A stretch of 49,242 nt of DNA from an uncultured Eubacteriales bacterium (GTDB lineage Bacteria; Bacillota; Clostridia; Christensenellales; Aristaeellaceae): NCBI GenBank assembly GCA_902795275.1, contig CADBKQ010000034.1:1-49242 (forward strand), in the 5' to 3' direction. The position numbers and the translations under genes were made by a program. The notes beneath the pieces were generated by a model that saw only the letters and a list, made by a program, of their open reading frames with translations, made no database searches and was not told the origin of the DNA. Positions 31,680 through 40,328 of this stretch are shown here, piece by piece; within the stretch, counting starts at the first letter, position 1; every line of letters begins with the position of its first letter.

Positions 31680-32558
31680 TTATTTTACCGCCACTGGCGA
31701 GAAGAAGAACAGCGCCATCGCGCCGGGGCCCACGTGGGAGCCCGTGCCGGGCTCGTAGCAGCGAATGAGCACGTCCTTCAGATCCCGCTTCTTTTTCAGC
31801 TGTTCCGCTAAAAACAGCGCGTCCTTTTCACAGTCGCCATGGGCGATGGCCACGATGTCCTGGCTGTCCCGGGAAGCGTGCTTGTCATACAGGTCGGCCA
31901 GCGCCATCAGGGACTTTTTGCGCCCGATCACCTTGCCGCAGCTGACGATCTTTCCTTCCGAGCTGCCCGTGAGCAGGGGCTTGATATTGGCCAGGGAGCC
32001 GATGCGGGCGGTGAGCGCGGAGATGCGCCCGCCCTTGCTGAGGAACATCAGGTCGTCCACCGTAAAAAACTGGCACATTCTGCGCTTGTTCGCTTCGGCC
32101 CATTCCGCGGCGGATTCCAGGCCGGCCTTGGCGGAGCGCATCATCGAGGCTTTCAGGGCGAAAATGCCTTCGCCGAAGGACGCCGCCAGGGTGTCCACCA
32201 CCCGGATGATTCTGCCGGGGTATTTCTTCATCAGCTCTCCGGCGGCCTGCTTCGCCGCGCCGCAGGTGCCGCTGATGCCGCTGGACATGGCCACGTAGAG
32301 AATGTTCTTCCCGCTTTTGAGCACCGGCTCAAAGGCGTGCAGAAACTGGGCGCAGTTGATCATGGAGGTTTTGATCGGCCCGGTCTGGCGCAGGTTTTCA
32401 TAGAAGCCGTGGGCGTCGAAGGGCTTTGTATCGTCATACGCGGGCATCTCCCCCGCGCCGGTCAGGCACGTCAGCGGAATCACCTGAATGTCCGCTTCGC
32501 GGGCCAGGTCGGGCGTCAGGTTGGACGAGGAATCCGTGATGATCGCGAAGTCTTCCAT
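31680..32558 (-). CDS. DegV family fatty-acid-binding protein
   Basis: A 292-residue DegV/FakB-type protein. The ligand pocket is marked by TDSSSNLTPDL (8-18) and AMSSGISGTCGAA (about 90-102); the PIKTSMIN stretch (about 61-68) and FLSKGGRIS and IKPLL are further family marks. FakB proteins present fatty acids to the kinase FakA for phosphorylation and phospholipid synthesis. No FakA is in the window, and DegV paralogues are often numerous in clostridia, so the precise role is open. The gene is divergent from the DUF1836 gene. Confidence 0.92.
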   Translation of the reverse strand: MEDFAIITDSSSNLTPDLAREADIQVIPLTCLTGAGEMPAYDDTKPFDAHGFYENLRQTGPIKTSMINCAQFLHAFEPVLKSGKNILYVAMSSGISGTCGAAKQAAGELMKKYPGRIIRVVDTLAASFGEGIFALKASMMRSAKAGLESAAEWAEANKRRMCQFFTVDDLMFLSKGGRISALTARIGSLANIKPLLTGSSEGKIVSCGKVIGRKKSLMALADLYDKHASRDSQDIVAIAHGDCEKDALFLAEQLKKKRDLKDVLIRCYEPGTGSHVGPGAMALFFFSPVAVK

Positions 32559-32596
32559 AAAAGAAAATACCTTCTTTCCATCTGGTATCGAACACT

Positions 32597-32625
32597 ATGT
32601 TATAATAAATTCAGGTCAAAGTCAA
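32597..32625 (-). promoter_or_regulatory. Promoter of degV
   Basis: On the minus strand TTGACT (32620-32625), 17 bases, TAACAT (32597-32602). Other pairings are possible in this A+T-rich gap. Confidence 0.5.
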
Positions 32626-32664
32626 GCAAAAGGCGCGAAAAATGATGGCGTTTCCATGCATCAT

Positions 32665-32674
32665 GTGTTATAAT
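32665..32674 (+). promoter_or_regulatory. -10 element of the DUF1836 gene promoter
   Basis: Perfect TATAAT at 32669-32674 with an upstream TG that is one base off the extended -10 pattern; the -35 (TGGCGT, 32646-32651) is weak. Confidence 0.5.
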
Positions 32675-32710
32675 ACGGGCAGCCGGTGCATGGGAGGAGA
32701 GGTCGCGAAC

Positions 32711-33277
32711 ATGGTGCAAAAAGAAACGCTGCGGAAGCATCTGCTTCAATGGGAAGGGGTTCTTTCGGATTTTTCCCTGCCCGCCTGGGACGATTTTCCG
32801 GCGCTCCCCCTGTACATGGATCAGGTGATTTTTCTGCTGAACCGATATCTGGCCCCGCTTCCGGAGCAGGCCGGGGAGAAGCGGGTGACGCCCGCCATGA
32901 TCAATAATTACGTCAAGCTGAAAATCATTCCGCCGCCCGTCAAAAAGCGCTATGACCGGACGCACCTGGCCGAGCTGATCATCGTGTGCGTCTGCAAGCA
33001 GACCTTGAACACCGCCGACATCAAAAAGCTGATTCCGCTTTCCCTGTCCGAGCAGGAGATCCGCCGTGTGTACGAGGATTTCATCACCGCCTTTTCCGAG
33101 ATGCGGCAGTATTTCATCCGGGAAGTGCGCAAGGCGGTTGAGCCCGTGTTCTCCCCGGCAAACGAACCGGTCAGCCGCCTGCTGTTCCGCACCGCCGCCG
33201 TCTCCGGCCTGAGCAAGCTGCTGACGGAGGAAATCATTCGATTGGATGATGAAGAGGGATTAGGGATTAGGCAATAG
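32711..33277 (+). CDS. DUF1836 protein whose end is written by a repeat
   Basis: A 188-residue protein of unknown function. LPAWDDFPALPLYMDQVIFL and VTPAMINNYVKLKIIPPPVKKRYDR match the DUF1836 family, where a MerR-like helix-turn-helix with Lys/Arg-rich wing has been suggested. The second half is helical. ATG 32711 was chosen because GGGAGGAGAGG lies eight bases ahead; a longer frame overlaps the promoter. The last six residues (GLGIRQ) and the TAG stop are encoded by the first units of heptad palindrome B5, so the original C-terminus was probably changed by the repeat. Confidence 0.8.
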   Translation: MVQKETLRKHLLQWEGVLSDFSLPAWDDFPALPLYMDQVIFLLNRYLAPLPEQAGEKRVTPAMINNYVKLKIIPPPVKKRYDRTHLAELIIVCVCKQTLNTADIKKLIPLSLSEQEIRRVYEDFITAFSEMRQYFIREVRKAVEPVFSPANEPVSRLLFRTAAVSGLSKLLTEEIIRLDDEEGLGIRQ

Positions 33278-33470
33278 GGAATAGGCAATAGGGAATGGTC
33301 GGCAGCCCTCCGTTGTCGTCCCGACCGAAGCAGAGTGGAGGGATCTGGCAGCGGATCAATATGTTGCCGGGAGAACTCTGTTTCTCTCGGATTTCCTTTT
33401 GCTCCGCGCGGGATGACATCTATATCCCTCATCCCTAATGCCTATTGCCTAATGCCTAATGCCTAATACC
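33255..33470. repeat. Heptad palindrome, TAGGGAT family (copy B5), with a foreign core
   Basis: The left arm (33255-33296) has AGGGATT, AGGCAAT and AGGGAAT units. The right arm (33424-33470) has CCCTAAT, GCCTATT and repeated GCCTAAT units. The 127-base centre is not a simple loop but a relative of the GTCATCC element. The left arm overlaps the last codons of the DUF1836 gene. Confidence 0.88.
33314..33419. repeat. GTCATCC-type element nested in copy B5
   Basis: TGTCGTCCCGACCGAAGCAG (33314-33333) followed by GGAGGGATCT faces TTTTGCTCCGCGCGGGATGA plus CA (about 33397-33418). This is related to, but diverged from, the element at 16966-17161. Confidence 0.6.
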
Positions 33471-33505
33471 TTTGGAAAATACAAGAAAGGGATTGCAAAT
33501 ACACA

Positions 33506-34840
33506 ATGATGGACAAGAGAAGCAAGCGCAGAAATTCTTTTATCACCATGCTTGTCTTTATGATTCTCCTGTGCCTGCCGACGGCGGGAACCGCCCTTGC
33601 CGATGACGGCCCTGTGGCGGTTCGTGTAGGCGAAGTCAGCTATCCCCTTTCGCTGGCGCAGTTCGCGTACCAGTCCGGTATTGACGCGGCGGTGGGTCTG
33701 TCTTTGGAGACGCTCACCGACGAGGATCGGCAGATGATCCTGGACAGCACCATGGAGCGCCTTACGCAGAACGCGCTGCTGGAAAACAGGATGCGGGAAA
33801 AAGGAAAAGCCGATTTCACGGACGCGGAGCAGGAAATCATGCGCTCCATGGCCCAGAGCCGGTATGAGCAGCTTTGGCAGGGCTTGTATCAGAAGCTGCG
33901 GGAAAGCAGCGAGGACGTGACCGAAAAGCAGGTCAGCGAATGGATGAACAAGCAGGGCTATACCGTGGACGCTATTTTCCGGGAATACAGAATCCAGGAG
34001 CTGCAGTTCCGCGCGTTTGAAATGTACTGCAAGGACGTGACGATCACGACCAAGGACGTGGCGGCGTATTACGAAAACACATACGTCGCGCCCGACAGGG
34101 AGCGCTACGAGCACGACGTTCCGCTGTACGAAAAAGAGATTTTGCTCAAAAACAACGAAGCCTTTTTTGTGCCGGAGGGATACCGGTATATCAAGCATAT
34201 CCTGCTGGCGTATCCCGATGATCTGATGGACGCGCTCAGGCCTTACGCCGAACGGCTGAAAGCCGCGCAGGAGAAATTGCAGGAAGCCTACCAATCCCTG
34301 GCGGACGCCGCCACCCAGGTGGCCGAGATGAACGACCTGCTTCCCTGGCGCGAAGCGTATGACGAAGCCAAGGCCGAGGAAACCGGGGCCGAGCAGGCTT
34401 ATCTGGACAAGCGGGAGGAAGCGCTGGACATGCTCAAGCCCGTCACAGATGAGATCATCCGGCGCTATCAGGCGGGAGAACCGTTCGAGAATTTGATGAA
34501 GGAATTCAGCACGGACAAGAATTTCCAATCCCCGGAAGAGCCCGGCTTCCCCTTCCACCCGGAATCCACGAACTGGCCGGAGGCATTCCGCGCGGCGGCG
34601 GCTGAACTGGAAAAGCCGGGCGACCTCTCCCAACCCGTGGCGACGGACACGGGCATCCACATCATCCAGTACGCGGGCGACATGGCCACGGGCGCGCATG
34701 CGCTGACCGACGAGGAGCAGAAAGCCCTGGAGGAAGCGGCCCTGTACGCTGCCCGGCTGGACCGGCTTCACACCCTGATGGAAACCTGGAAACAGGACTA
34801 TGAGATCGAAACGCACCCGGAACTGATTGTGCTGAAATAA
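33506..34840 (+). CDS. Secreted parvulin-type peptidyl-prolyl isomerase (PrsA/SurA-like)
   Basis: A 444-residue protein with a signal peptide (ITMLVFMILLCLPTAGTALA, cleavage near 32). The N-terminal helical chaperone part (about 45-220, with the SurA-N pattern) is followed by a PpiC domain that begins YRYIKHILLAYP (about 226) and resumes at EPFENLMKEFSTD (about 322) to THIIQ-like GIHIIQYAG (about 390). Between lies a helical insertion of about 80 residues (AERLKAAQEKLQEAYQSLAD...). It should act outside the membrane on folding of exported proteins. It is only 15 bases ahead of the 1765-residue secreted protein, its likely client. The initiator is ATG 33506 or 33509. Confidence 0.88.
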   Translation: MMDKRSKRRNSFITMLVFMILLCLPTAGTALADDGPVAVRVGEVSYPLSLAQFAYQSGIDAAVGLSLETLTDEDRQMILDSTMERLTQNALLENRMREKGKADFTDAEQEIMRSMAQSRYEQLWQGLYQKLRESSEDVTEKQVSEWMNKQGYTVDAIFREYRIQELQFRAFEMYCKDVTITTKDVAAYYENTYVAPDRERYEHDVPLYEKEILLKNNEAFFVPEGYRYIKHILLAYPDDLMDALRPYAERLKAAQEKLQEAYQSLADAATQVAEMNDLLPWREAYDEAKAEETGAEQAYLDKREEALDMLKPVTDEIIRRYQAGEPFENLMKEFSTDKNFQSPEEPGFPFHPESTNWPEAFRAAAAELEKPGDLSQPVATDTGIHIIQYAGDMATGAHALTDEEQKALEEAALYAARLDRLHTLMETWKQDYEIETHPELIVLK

Positions 34841-34855
34841 GGGAGAGAACAACAA

Positions 34856-37800
34856 ATGAAGCGGCTGATTTGCGTGGTGCTCGTTCTGGTATTTCTGCTG
34901 GAAGCCAGCCCCATCGAGGCATTGGCGGAAAGCGCGGGGATGATCACGGCGGAAGAACTGGCCGAAGCCTGGGCGCTGACGGGCCTGGATGAAAACGCCG
35001 CGGCCTATCACGAAGGCATGGAAGCGGACGGAGCCATGAATGCCATGCAGCTGGCGGGCTGGCTGGACAGCCTGCTGGATCAGGAAATGAACACCCTGGG
35101 CAACATCCACGCCGACCTGGAGCAGGCGCTTGCCGATATGCAGGCGCGGAACGACGGCGCCTACCAGCGGCTGGTCCAATCCAACGAGGGGCAGAGCTAC
35201 CTGAACCGCAGCCGGGAGCTGTACGCCGCTTCGGAAAACCTGCGCGAACAGCTCCGCTGGCACAAGGATCAGCTGGAAAGCAAGAGCGGCAGGATCCGCT
35301 ACATGATCGACAGCCTGAGCGAAGGGCAGCTGACCAAGGCGCAAAAGCTGCGTTATTCCGAAACGATCCGGGCGTATACCCGGGACCTCAAGAATATCCG
35401 CAATGAAATCACCGGCCAGGCGGACGCATGGGACACGAAAATCTCCAGCTGGCATGACACCCTGAACGGACGCGGCACGGCCAATGATTCCGTGAGCGCC
35501 GGGCTGGGCGACTGGATCAGCCAGGTGATGGACGCTTCCGCGCCGTCCGTCCAGGCGTCCTCCGTGCGCGCGTCCACCCTGTACCCGGATAACGGCGGGA
35601 GCACGCTGCTGGGCCGCCTCTCCCCCATCCGCAGCGCGCTGGCCGAGGACGACGACCTGATTCATGTGATCGTGCTGGACGACAGCGTTTTTATCCTCAC
35701 GCTGACCGACGACGACGGCCCCGTAAGCGGCGCGACCCTCACGCTGCGCGACCTGCTGGCGGACGAAAAAAAGCGCCAGGATATTACCGCCGTCACCGAC
35801 GCGACCGGCAGCGCGATTTTCCAGACCAAGCGTTTTATCCAGAAATCAGACAACACGATGACCGTATCCATGCATGCGGAAATCCCCAATCACCGGGAGA
35901 TATTCGTAAACGAGCTGCGTGTTGCCTGCGGCGAACAGTTGGAAATCTCCGCCAGCAAAGAGTATGAGCTTCCCTATGTCCAGTCCCTGGATTTTAACGG
36001 CCATGACATCATGCTCAGCGAATGGAACGCAATGTTCAGCACGCAGAATGATATGAAGCATACCTTCACGGTTCTCATCAATCATTCAGCTCCTGTCAAG
36101 CTGACGCTGGTGTATACCGACGCTGAGACGCAGAAGGAAGTCAGGAAAACGGTTTCCGTCGCCAAGCCGGAGCAGGGCTTCACGTCAAAAGTGAAGCTGA
36201 CGGATTACTGGAAAAGGAAGATGAAGCCCGGCAGCAAGATCTCATTCGTGCTCTCGGACGACAGCGGGTACAGCGAAAATATCCCGACCAAGCTGAATAT
36301 GGTGCAGGCGGAATTCGAGCAGCCTTTCCTGGACAAGGATAACAAGCTGCTGGAGGCGCTGACGGAAGGCATGGGCTTCGGCTTCACAATCCCGGAGTCC
36401 GCGGGCAAGCCCTGGGCGGGCAGCACCTTGTCTCTGGAGAATATTCCGATTCTGGAAAAGTACATGCCCCATGTGCAGCTCGATATCGACGGCAGCCTCA
36501 TGATTTCCGTTGGGTATACTCCGCCAAGCGACGACAATGGATGGAAGAGCAAAGACCAGCTGGAACTGGAGGAGATCCGGAAGCAGAACGAGCAGGACGG
36601 CAAATGGAAAGCGAATAAGATCGCCGGCGGATTTATGGATATGGTGGACACGCATCCTAAGTCCTTCCTGGGCGCGGCGCAGGCGGATATCGGATTGTTT
36701 GCCACGCTGTTCGCGCGCTGGCCCAAGGATGAAGACGGACGGTACAATATTCATCTGGACGGAAGCGTCGGCTGTACGTTCACCCTGGGGGCGGAGTTCA
36801 CGTACATGACCGGCGGATTTTTCGCCAGCATCGGCGTCACCGCTTCCCTGGCGCTCGCGTTTGGCCTGGGCGTGCAGATCACCTCGGACAAGAATCTGCA
36901 TCCCATGAATTGGAGTCTGGATTTTGGCCATTCCGGATTCACGGTTATCATCCGCCTGACGGTTACGGTGAGCCTGGGATTGGGGATCAAAGGCGTCGCC
37001 AGCGCTGGAATTACAGGCAGCGCGTCGTTCAGCATCGTGCTTTTGCTGACCTTGGAACCCGCCGTGTCCGTATCCTTTCACGCGAATGTCAGCCTTGTAT
37101 TCCAGATTCTGTGGGTCAAATATGAAATCTCCCTGTGGTCGTTTTCAAAACAGATTTATCCTTCCCAGAGCAGTGACGCCAGCCTGCTGTCTCTGATGGC
37201 GCGGCAGCCGGTGAACGCGGGCGCGGAAGAAGAGCCCGAACCCCAGAGAGGGGAAATCGGCTCCACGCCCCTGTCGAATGAATCCTTCCCCGATCTGATG
37301 GCCGACCTGGCGCCTGTCAGCACCTATTCCATGCTCAACAGCCAGGTGCGCTACTTGAACCTGAACGGCATCCCCTTCATGCTGTATATCCAGCAGGCTC
37401 CGTCTGATTTTGGCGGCTGCCATGTGGCGTGGGTCAACCTGACGAACGGCCAAACCGGCAATTTCCTGTCCTTCCTGGCAGGCCATGGGCTGGAGCCGGC
37501 GTCCGCCTCTGCGGTCGATCCCAGCCTGACCGAGTTCGCTTTCGACATCCGGCAGCTGGAAGACGATCCGGGCATGGCGCTGCTCGCTTTCCTGCGCACT
37601 CGGGAAATGGAGGAGGAAGGCACGGCCGCCATGGAGGATGGAACGGTTGTCCGGTATGACGCGCCGGTAAACTCCCAGGCGGTGATCATGGGCATCATGG
37701 AGAAGGAGGGCAGGCTCGTCCCCGCGGAAGGCGACGAAAGGCTGCCCGCCGTATATGCCTTTGACACGGAAACACAGTTCGGCTACCTGGCTGACGACAT

Positions 37801-40153
37801 CCGGATTAGCGATTACCGCTTTGTGAAGGATCGGGCGGAATGCGCCGTGTCTGTGCAGGAGCATCTTCGTTTCGACCAAAGCGAGCTGACCACCGCCCGC
37901 CGCATGGGCGTGACGGCGATTTCCCGGAAGAATGAAGGCAGCCGCATCATCCAGTACCACAAGGATGAAGACCGCGAAGCGCCCAAAGCGGGCACGTCCC
38001 GCACGTCCCAGTGGGCGGCGATTCCCAACACCACCGCCGTTGAACGCGGAAAGTCGGATATTTACACGCCCATCTATGCCCTGGAGATCGACCCGAACAA
38101 ACCGGACGAACGGACATTGGCCGTGGACGGCGCAAACCAGGGCCGGGTGGAGATCGACAGCGGCAACATCATCTATTTCAACATGCTCAGCAGCGAAACG
38201 CTTGATTTCAGCCTGGGCTACGCGGGAAGCAAAGTGACGGACTGGATCTTCTATCTGGAACGCGAGCAAGTCGGAGAAGGCAACGAGCGCACGGTGCTGA
38301 AAGGGCTGAAAAATGAAACGGCCTACCGTTGGGTGCAGCCGCTGGAAACGCCCGCGTTTGTTGTTTCCTTGATGAACCTGGTCAAAACGGATTTCGACAT
38401 CGCCGTTCCCACGCCGCGATTCGACATCCAGAAAATATACGGCAGCATTTACCTGTACTGGCTGGAAACCGGCGCCAAGGAGAAGGACGACGGCCCGGAT
38501 ACCACCCGGCTGAGCGGGATCGTATTCGACCCGGCCGGCAATGTGTGCATGGGCAAATATGTGCTGGCGGAGTTCAAGTCCTCCCAGCTCAGCGGGCTGC
38601 CCGCGCATGTGTTCCTGGGCGCTGACGGCAAAGGCTATTTCATGGCAACGGAAAGCGGCGCGGCAAACGCCCGGAAAGCCACCCTCTATTCCTTCCCCCT
38701 GCAGATCGTTCCCTCCGTGGAAATCGCCACCACCGTGCTGGACAGCAACGTGGTGAAGCCCGGCGCGTTCCTGGACATCAACATCGGGCTTACGAACAAG
38801 GGCAACGCGCCCATCGGCGTGTTCGACATCCAGGCGGTGCTGGGCGAGAACGACGTGTTTGAAACGATGCACATGGACACCGAGCACCCCGAGAACAACA
38901 GCATCACCACCCAGGACGGCACGGCCATCGAACTTACCGGCGAACACACCTTCTACCGGCTGGAGGAATCGTCGGAGCCCATGGTGCAGCATGAATGGCT
39001 GCTGAACCGGGTCAGCTACAGCGCCAGCGCATACACCGGGATCACGGATGTAAAGGAATACAGCGAGAAGGTCACAACGGATATGCTCATGCCCGGCGCG
39101 TTCACGGGATACAAAACGGCGCTGAAAATTCCCTCCGACTGGAAGGGCGGAGCCAAGGACATCAATCTGCGTTACAGCGCCATCGCCGTCCAGCGCAACT
39201 TCGTCCGCGCCGCCGCGCTGAACAGCGGCGTGGCCATGGACGCTTCCCTGTTCAACTTGAACGACGGCTCCCTGGGCCGGATCGAGTACACGCTCAACAG
39301 CCAGGGAACCGCCCTCGAACGCGCGGCGTCGCCCGCGAACGCGGCAGGGGACGCGGCGCTTTACGCCAACTCCGTTTCCGCCGGCTCTCCACTCAAGCTG
39401 AACCACGACATCCATGGGATCAAGGTGTTCCACCGCGTCTATGACGATCCCAACGGAAACGAGCGCATCACCATCACGATCCTCAACCAGGCGGAGACCC
39501 ACAAGCATCTCCGGCTGTACGCGGAGCTGTATCCCGACAGGGCCGAGGAACCGCTCTACCTGGATCTGCCTTATTACGAGGACAGCACGTCCAACGGCAG
39601 GACGCACTCCATCGACATGGCCATGTCCTCGCTGCTCGGCGGGCGCAAGTGCCGGGAACTGCGGGTCGTGATCCGGGCAAAGGGCGTGAAGGAAACGGGC
39701 CTGCTGGACAATGAATTCATCCTGCACTTTGACGATGATGACATCAACGACCCGTTCCGCTTCACCCTCCAGCCCGCCGACCGGCTGGCGATGGCGGGCG
39801 AAACCGTCATGTTCACCGTTGCAGCCGCGGGCGGTTTCGCACCCTATACTTACCAATGGCAGGTCAACCGCGGCCTGGGTATGGGCTGGGAGGACATCGC
39901 CGACGCCACCGCCGACAAGCTGACGCTGAAAGACGTGGCGGAAAACATGGACGGCTGGCTGTACCGCTGCGTGGCAGCGGATCACAACCGGAGCACCGCC
40001 ACCAGCGAATCGGCGGCGCTTCACCTGAAAAAGACCCCCGCCACCGGGGACGGGAGCACCATCATCTGGTATTCCGTGATCGCCCTGGCCGCGGCGGCGC
40101 TGTACCTGCTGCTCCGGCGCAGGCGGCTCCGGGCCGGGCAAGCAAAGCAATAA
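34856..40153 (+). CDS. Giant secreted surface protein with TPATG sorting signal (1765 aa)
   Basis: I do not recognise the family. There is a signal peptide (LICVVLVLVFLLEASPIEALA, cut near 24 or 25). Residues about 85-205 are helical and coiled-coil-like. About 275-350 looks like a carboxypeptidase-regulatory/Cna-B type beta fold (GPVSGATLTLRDLL...TDATGSAIFQT). About 641-760 is an alternating, Gly/Ala/Val-rich beta-like region with few charges. About 1635-1725 is an Ig-like domain (PYTYQWQV...WLYRCVA). The end is TPATG (1727-1731), a hydrophobic helix and RRRRLR, a sorting signal of the type used by class B sortases. GGGAGAG precedes the ATG. It sits between a foldase and a sortase B gene, so it is the probable client of both. 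Confidence 0.85.
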   Translation: MKRLICVVLVLVFLLEASPIEALAESAGMITAEELAEAWALTGLDENAAAYHEGMEADGAMNAMQLAGWLDSLLDQEMNTLGNIHADLEQALADMQARNDGAYQRLVQSNEGQSYLNRSRELYAASENLREQLRWHKDQLESKSGRIRYMIDSLSEGQLTKAQKLRYSETIRAYTRDLKNIRNEITGQADAWDTKISSWHDTLNGRGTANDSVSAGLGDWISQVMDASAPSVQASSVRASTLYPDNGGSTLLGRLSPIRSALAEDDDLIHVIVLDDSVFILTLTDDDGPVSGATLTLRDLLADEKKRQDITAVTDATGSAIFQTKRFIQKSDNTMTVSMHAEIPNHREIFVNELRVACGEQLEISASKEYELPYVQSLDFNGHDIMLSEWNAMFSTQNDMKHTFTVLINHSAPVKLTLVYTDAETQKEVRKTVSVAKPEQGFTSKVKLTDYWKRKMKPGSKISFVLSDDSGYSENIPTKLNMVQAEFEQPFLDKDNKLLEALTEGMGFGFTIPESAGKPWAGSTLSLENIPILEKYMPHVQLDIDGSLMISVGYTPPSDDNGWKSKDQLELEEIRKQNEQDGKWKANKIAGGFMDMVDTHPKSFLGAAQADIGLFATLFARWPKDEDGRYNIHLDGSVGCTFTLGAEFTYMTGGFFASIGVTASLALAFGLGVQITSDKNLHPMNWSLDFGHSGFTVIIRLTVTVSLGLGIKGVASAGITGSASFSIVLLLTLEPAVSVSFHANVSLVFQILWVKYEISLWSFSKQIYPSQSSDASLLSLMARQPVNAGAEEEPEPQRGEIGSTPLSNESFPDLMADLAPVSTYSMLNSQVRYLNLNGIPFMLYIQQAPSDFGGCHVAWVNLTNGQTGNFLSFLAGHGLEPASASAVDPSLTEFAFDIRQLEDDPGMALLAFLRTREMEEEGTAAMEDGTVVRYDAPVNSQAVIMGIMEKEGRLVPAEGDERLPAVYAFDTETQFGYLADDIRISDYRFVKDRAECAVSVQEHLRFDQSELTTARRMGVTAISRKNEGSRIIQYHKDEDREAPKAGTSRTSQWAAIPNTTAVERGKSDIYTPIYALEIDPNKPDERTLAVDGANQGRVEIDSGNIIYFNMLSSETLDFSLGYAGSKVTDWIFYLEREQVGEGNERTVLKGLKNETAYRWVQPLETPAFVVSLMNLVKTDFDIAVPTPRFDIQKIYGSIYLYWLETGAKEKDDGPDTTRLSGIVFDPAGNVCMGKYVLAEFKSSQLSGLPAHVFLGADGKGYFMATESGAANARKATLYSFPLQIVPSVEIATTVLDSNVVKPGAFLDINIGLTNKGNAPIGVFDIQAVLGENDVFETMHMDTEHPENNSITTQDGTAIELTGEHTFYRLEESSEPMVQHEWLLNRVSYSASAYTGITDVKEYSEKVTTDMLMPGAFTGYKTALKIPSDWKGGAKDINLRYSAIAVQRNFVRAAALNSGVAMDASLFNLNDGSLGRIEYTLNSQGTALERAASPANAAGDAALYANSVSAGSPLKLNHDIHGIKVFHRVYDDPNGNERITITILNQAETHKHLRLYAELYPDRAEEPLYLDLPYYEDSTSNGRTHSIDMAMSSLLGGRKCRELRVVIRAKGVKETGLLDNEFILHFDDDDINDPFRFTLQPADRLAMAGETVMFTVAAAGGFAPYTYQWQVNRGLGMGWEDIADATADKLTLKDVAENMDGWLYRCVAADHNRSTATSESAALHLKKTPATGDGSTIIWYSVIALAAAALYLLLRRRRLRAGQAKQ

Positions 40154-40191
40154 GTCACTGTTCAGAAATCAACTGAACAATCTGCTTGCCT

Positions 40192-40269
40192 AAATTTCCA
40201 TCTGCGGCGTTGTCGTCAGTCAGCGTAGCGCCACTACGCTTCATTCCTCCGCCTTGCATATGAGAATTT
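40192..40269. repeat. 78-bp palindromic element upstream of the sortase gene
   Basis: The ends AAATTTCCATCTGCGGCG and CCGCCTTGCATATGAGAATT are imperfect inverted repeats. The centre has the hairpin GCGTAG/CTACGC. Such elements occur as many copies in genomes; I see only this copy here. It separates the giant protein gene from the sortase gene and could act on expression between them. Confidence 0.65.
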
Positions 40270-40328
40270 ATTCTGCGCATTTTTATTCAGTTCATTTCTT
40301 CACAGTTCCTGACTGGAGTGTGCGGTCT

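Noticed and set aside
37145..40150. 1001-aa minus-strand frame, and 738 aa at 33449-35665
   Set aside because: Antisense of the large secreted protein and foldase genes; His/Arg/Gln-rich shadow translation typical of high-G+C genes, with no recognisable motif.
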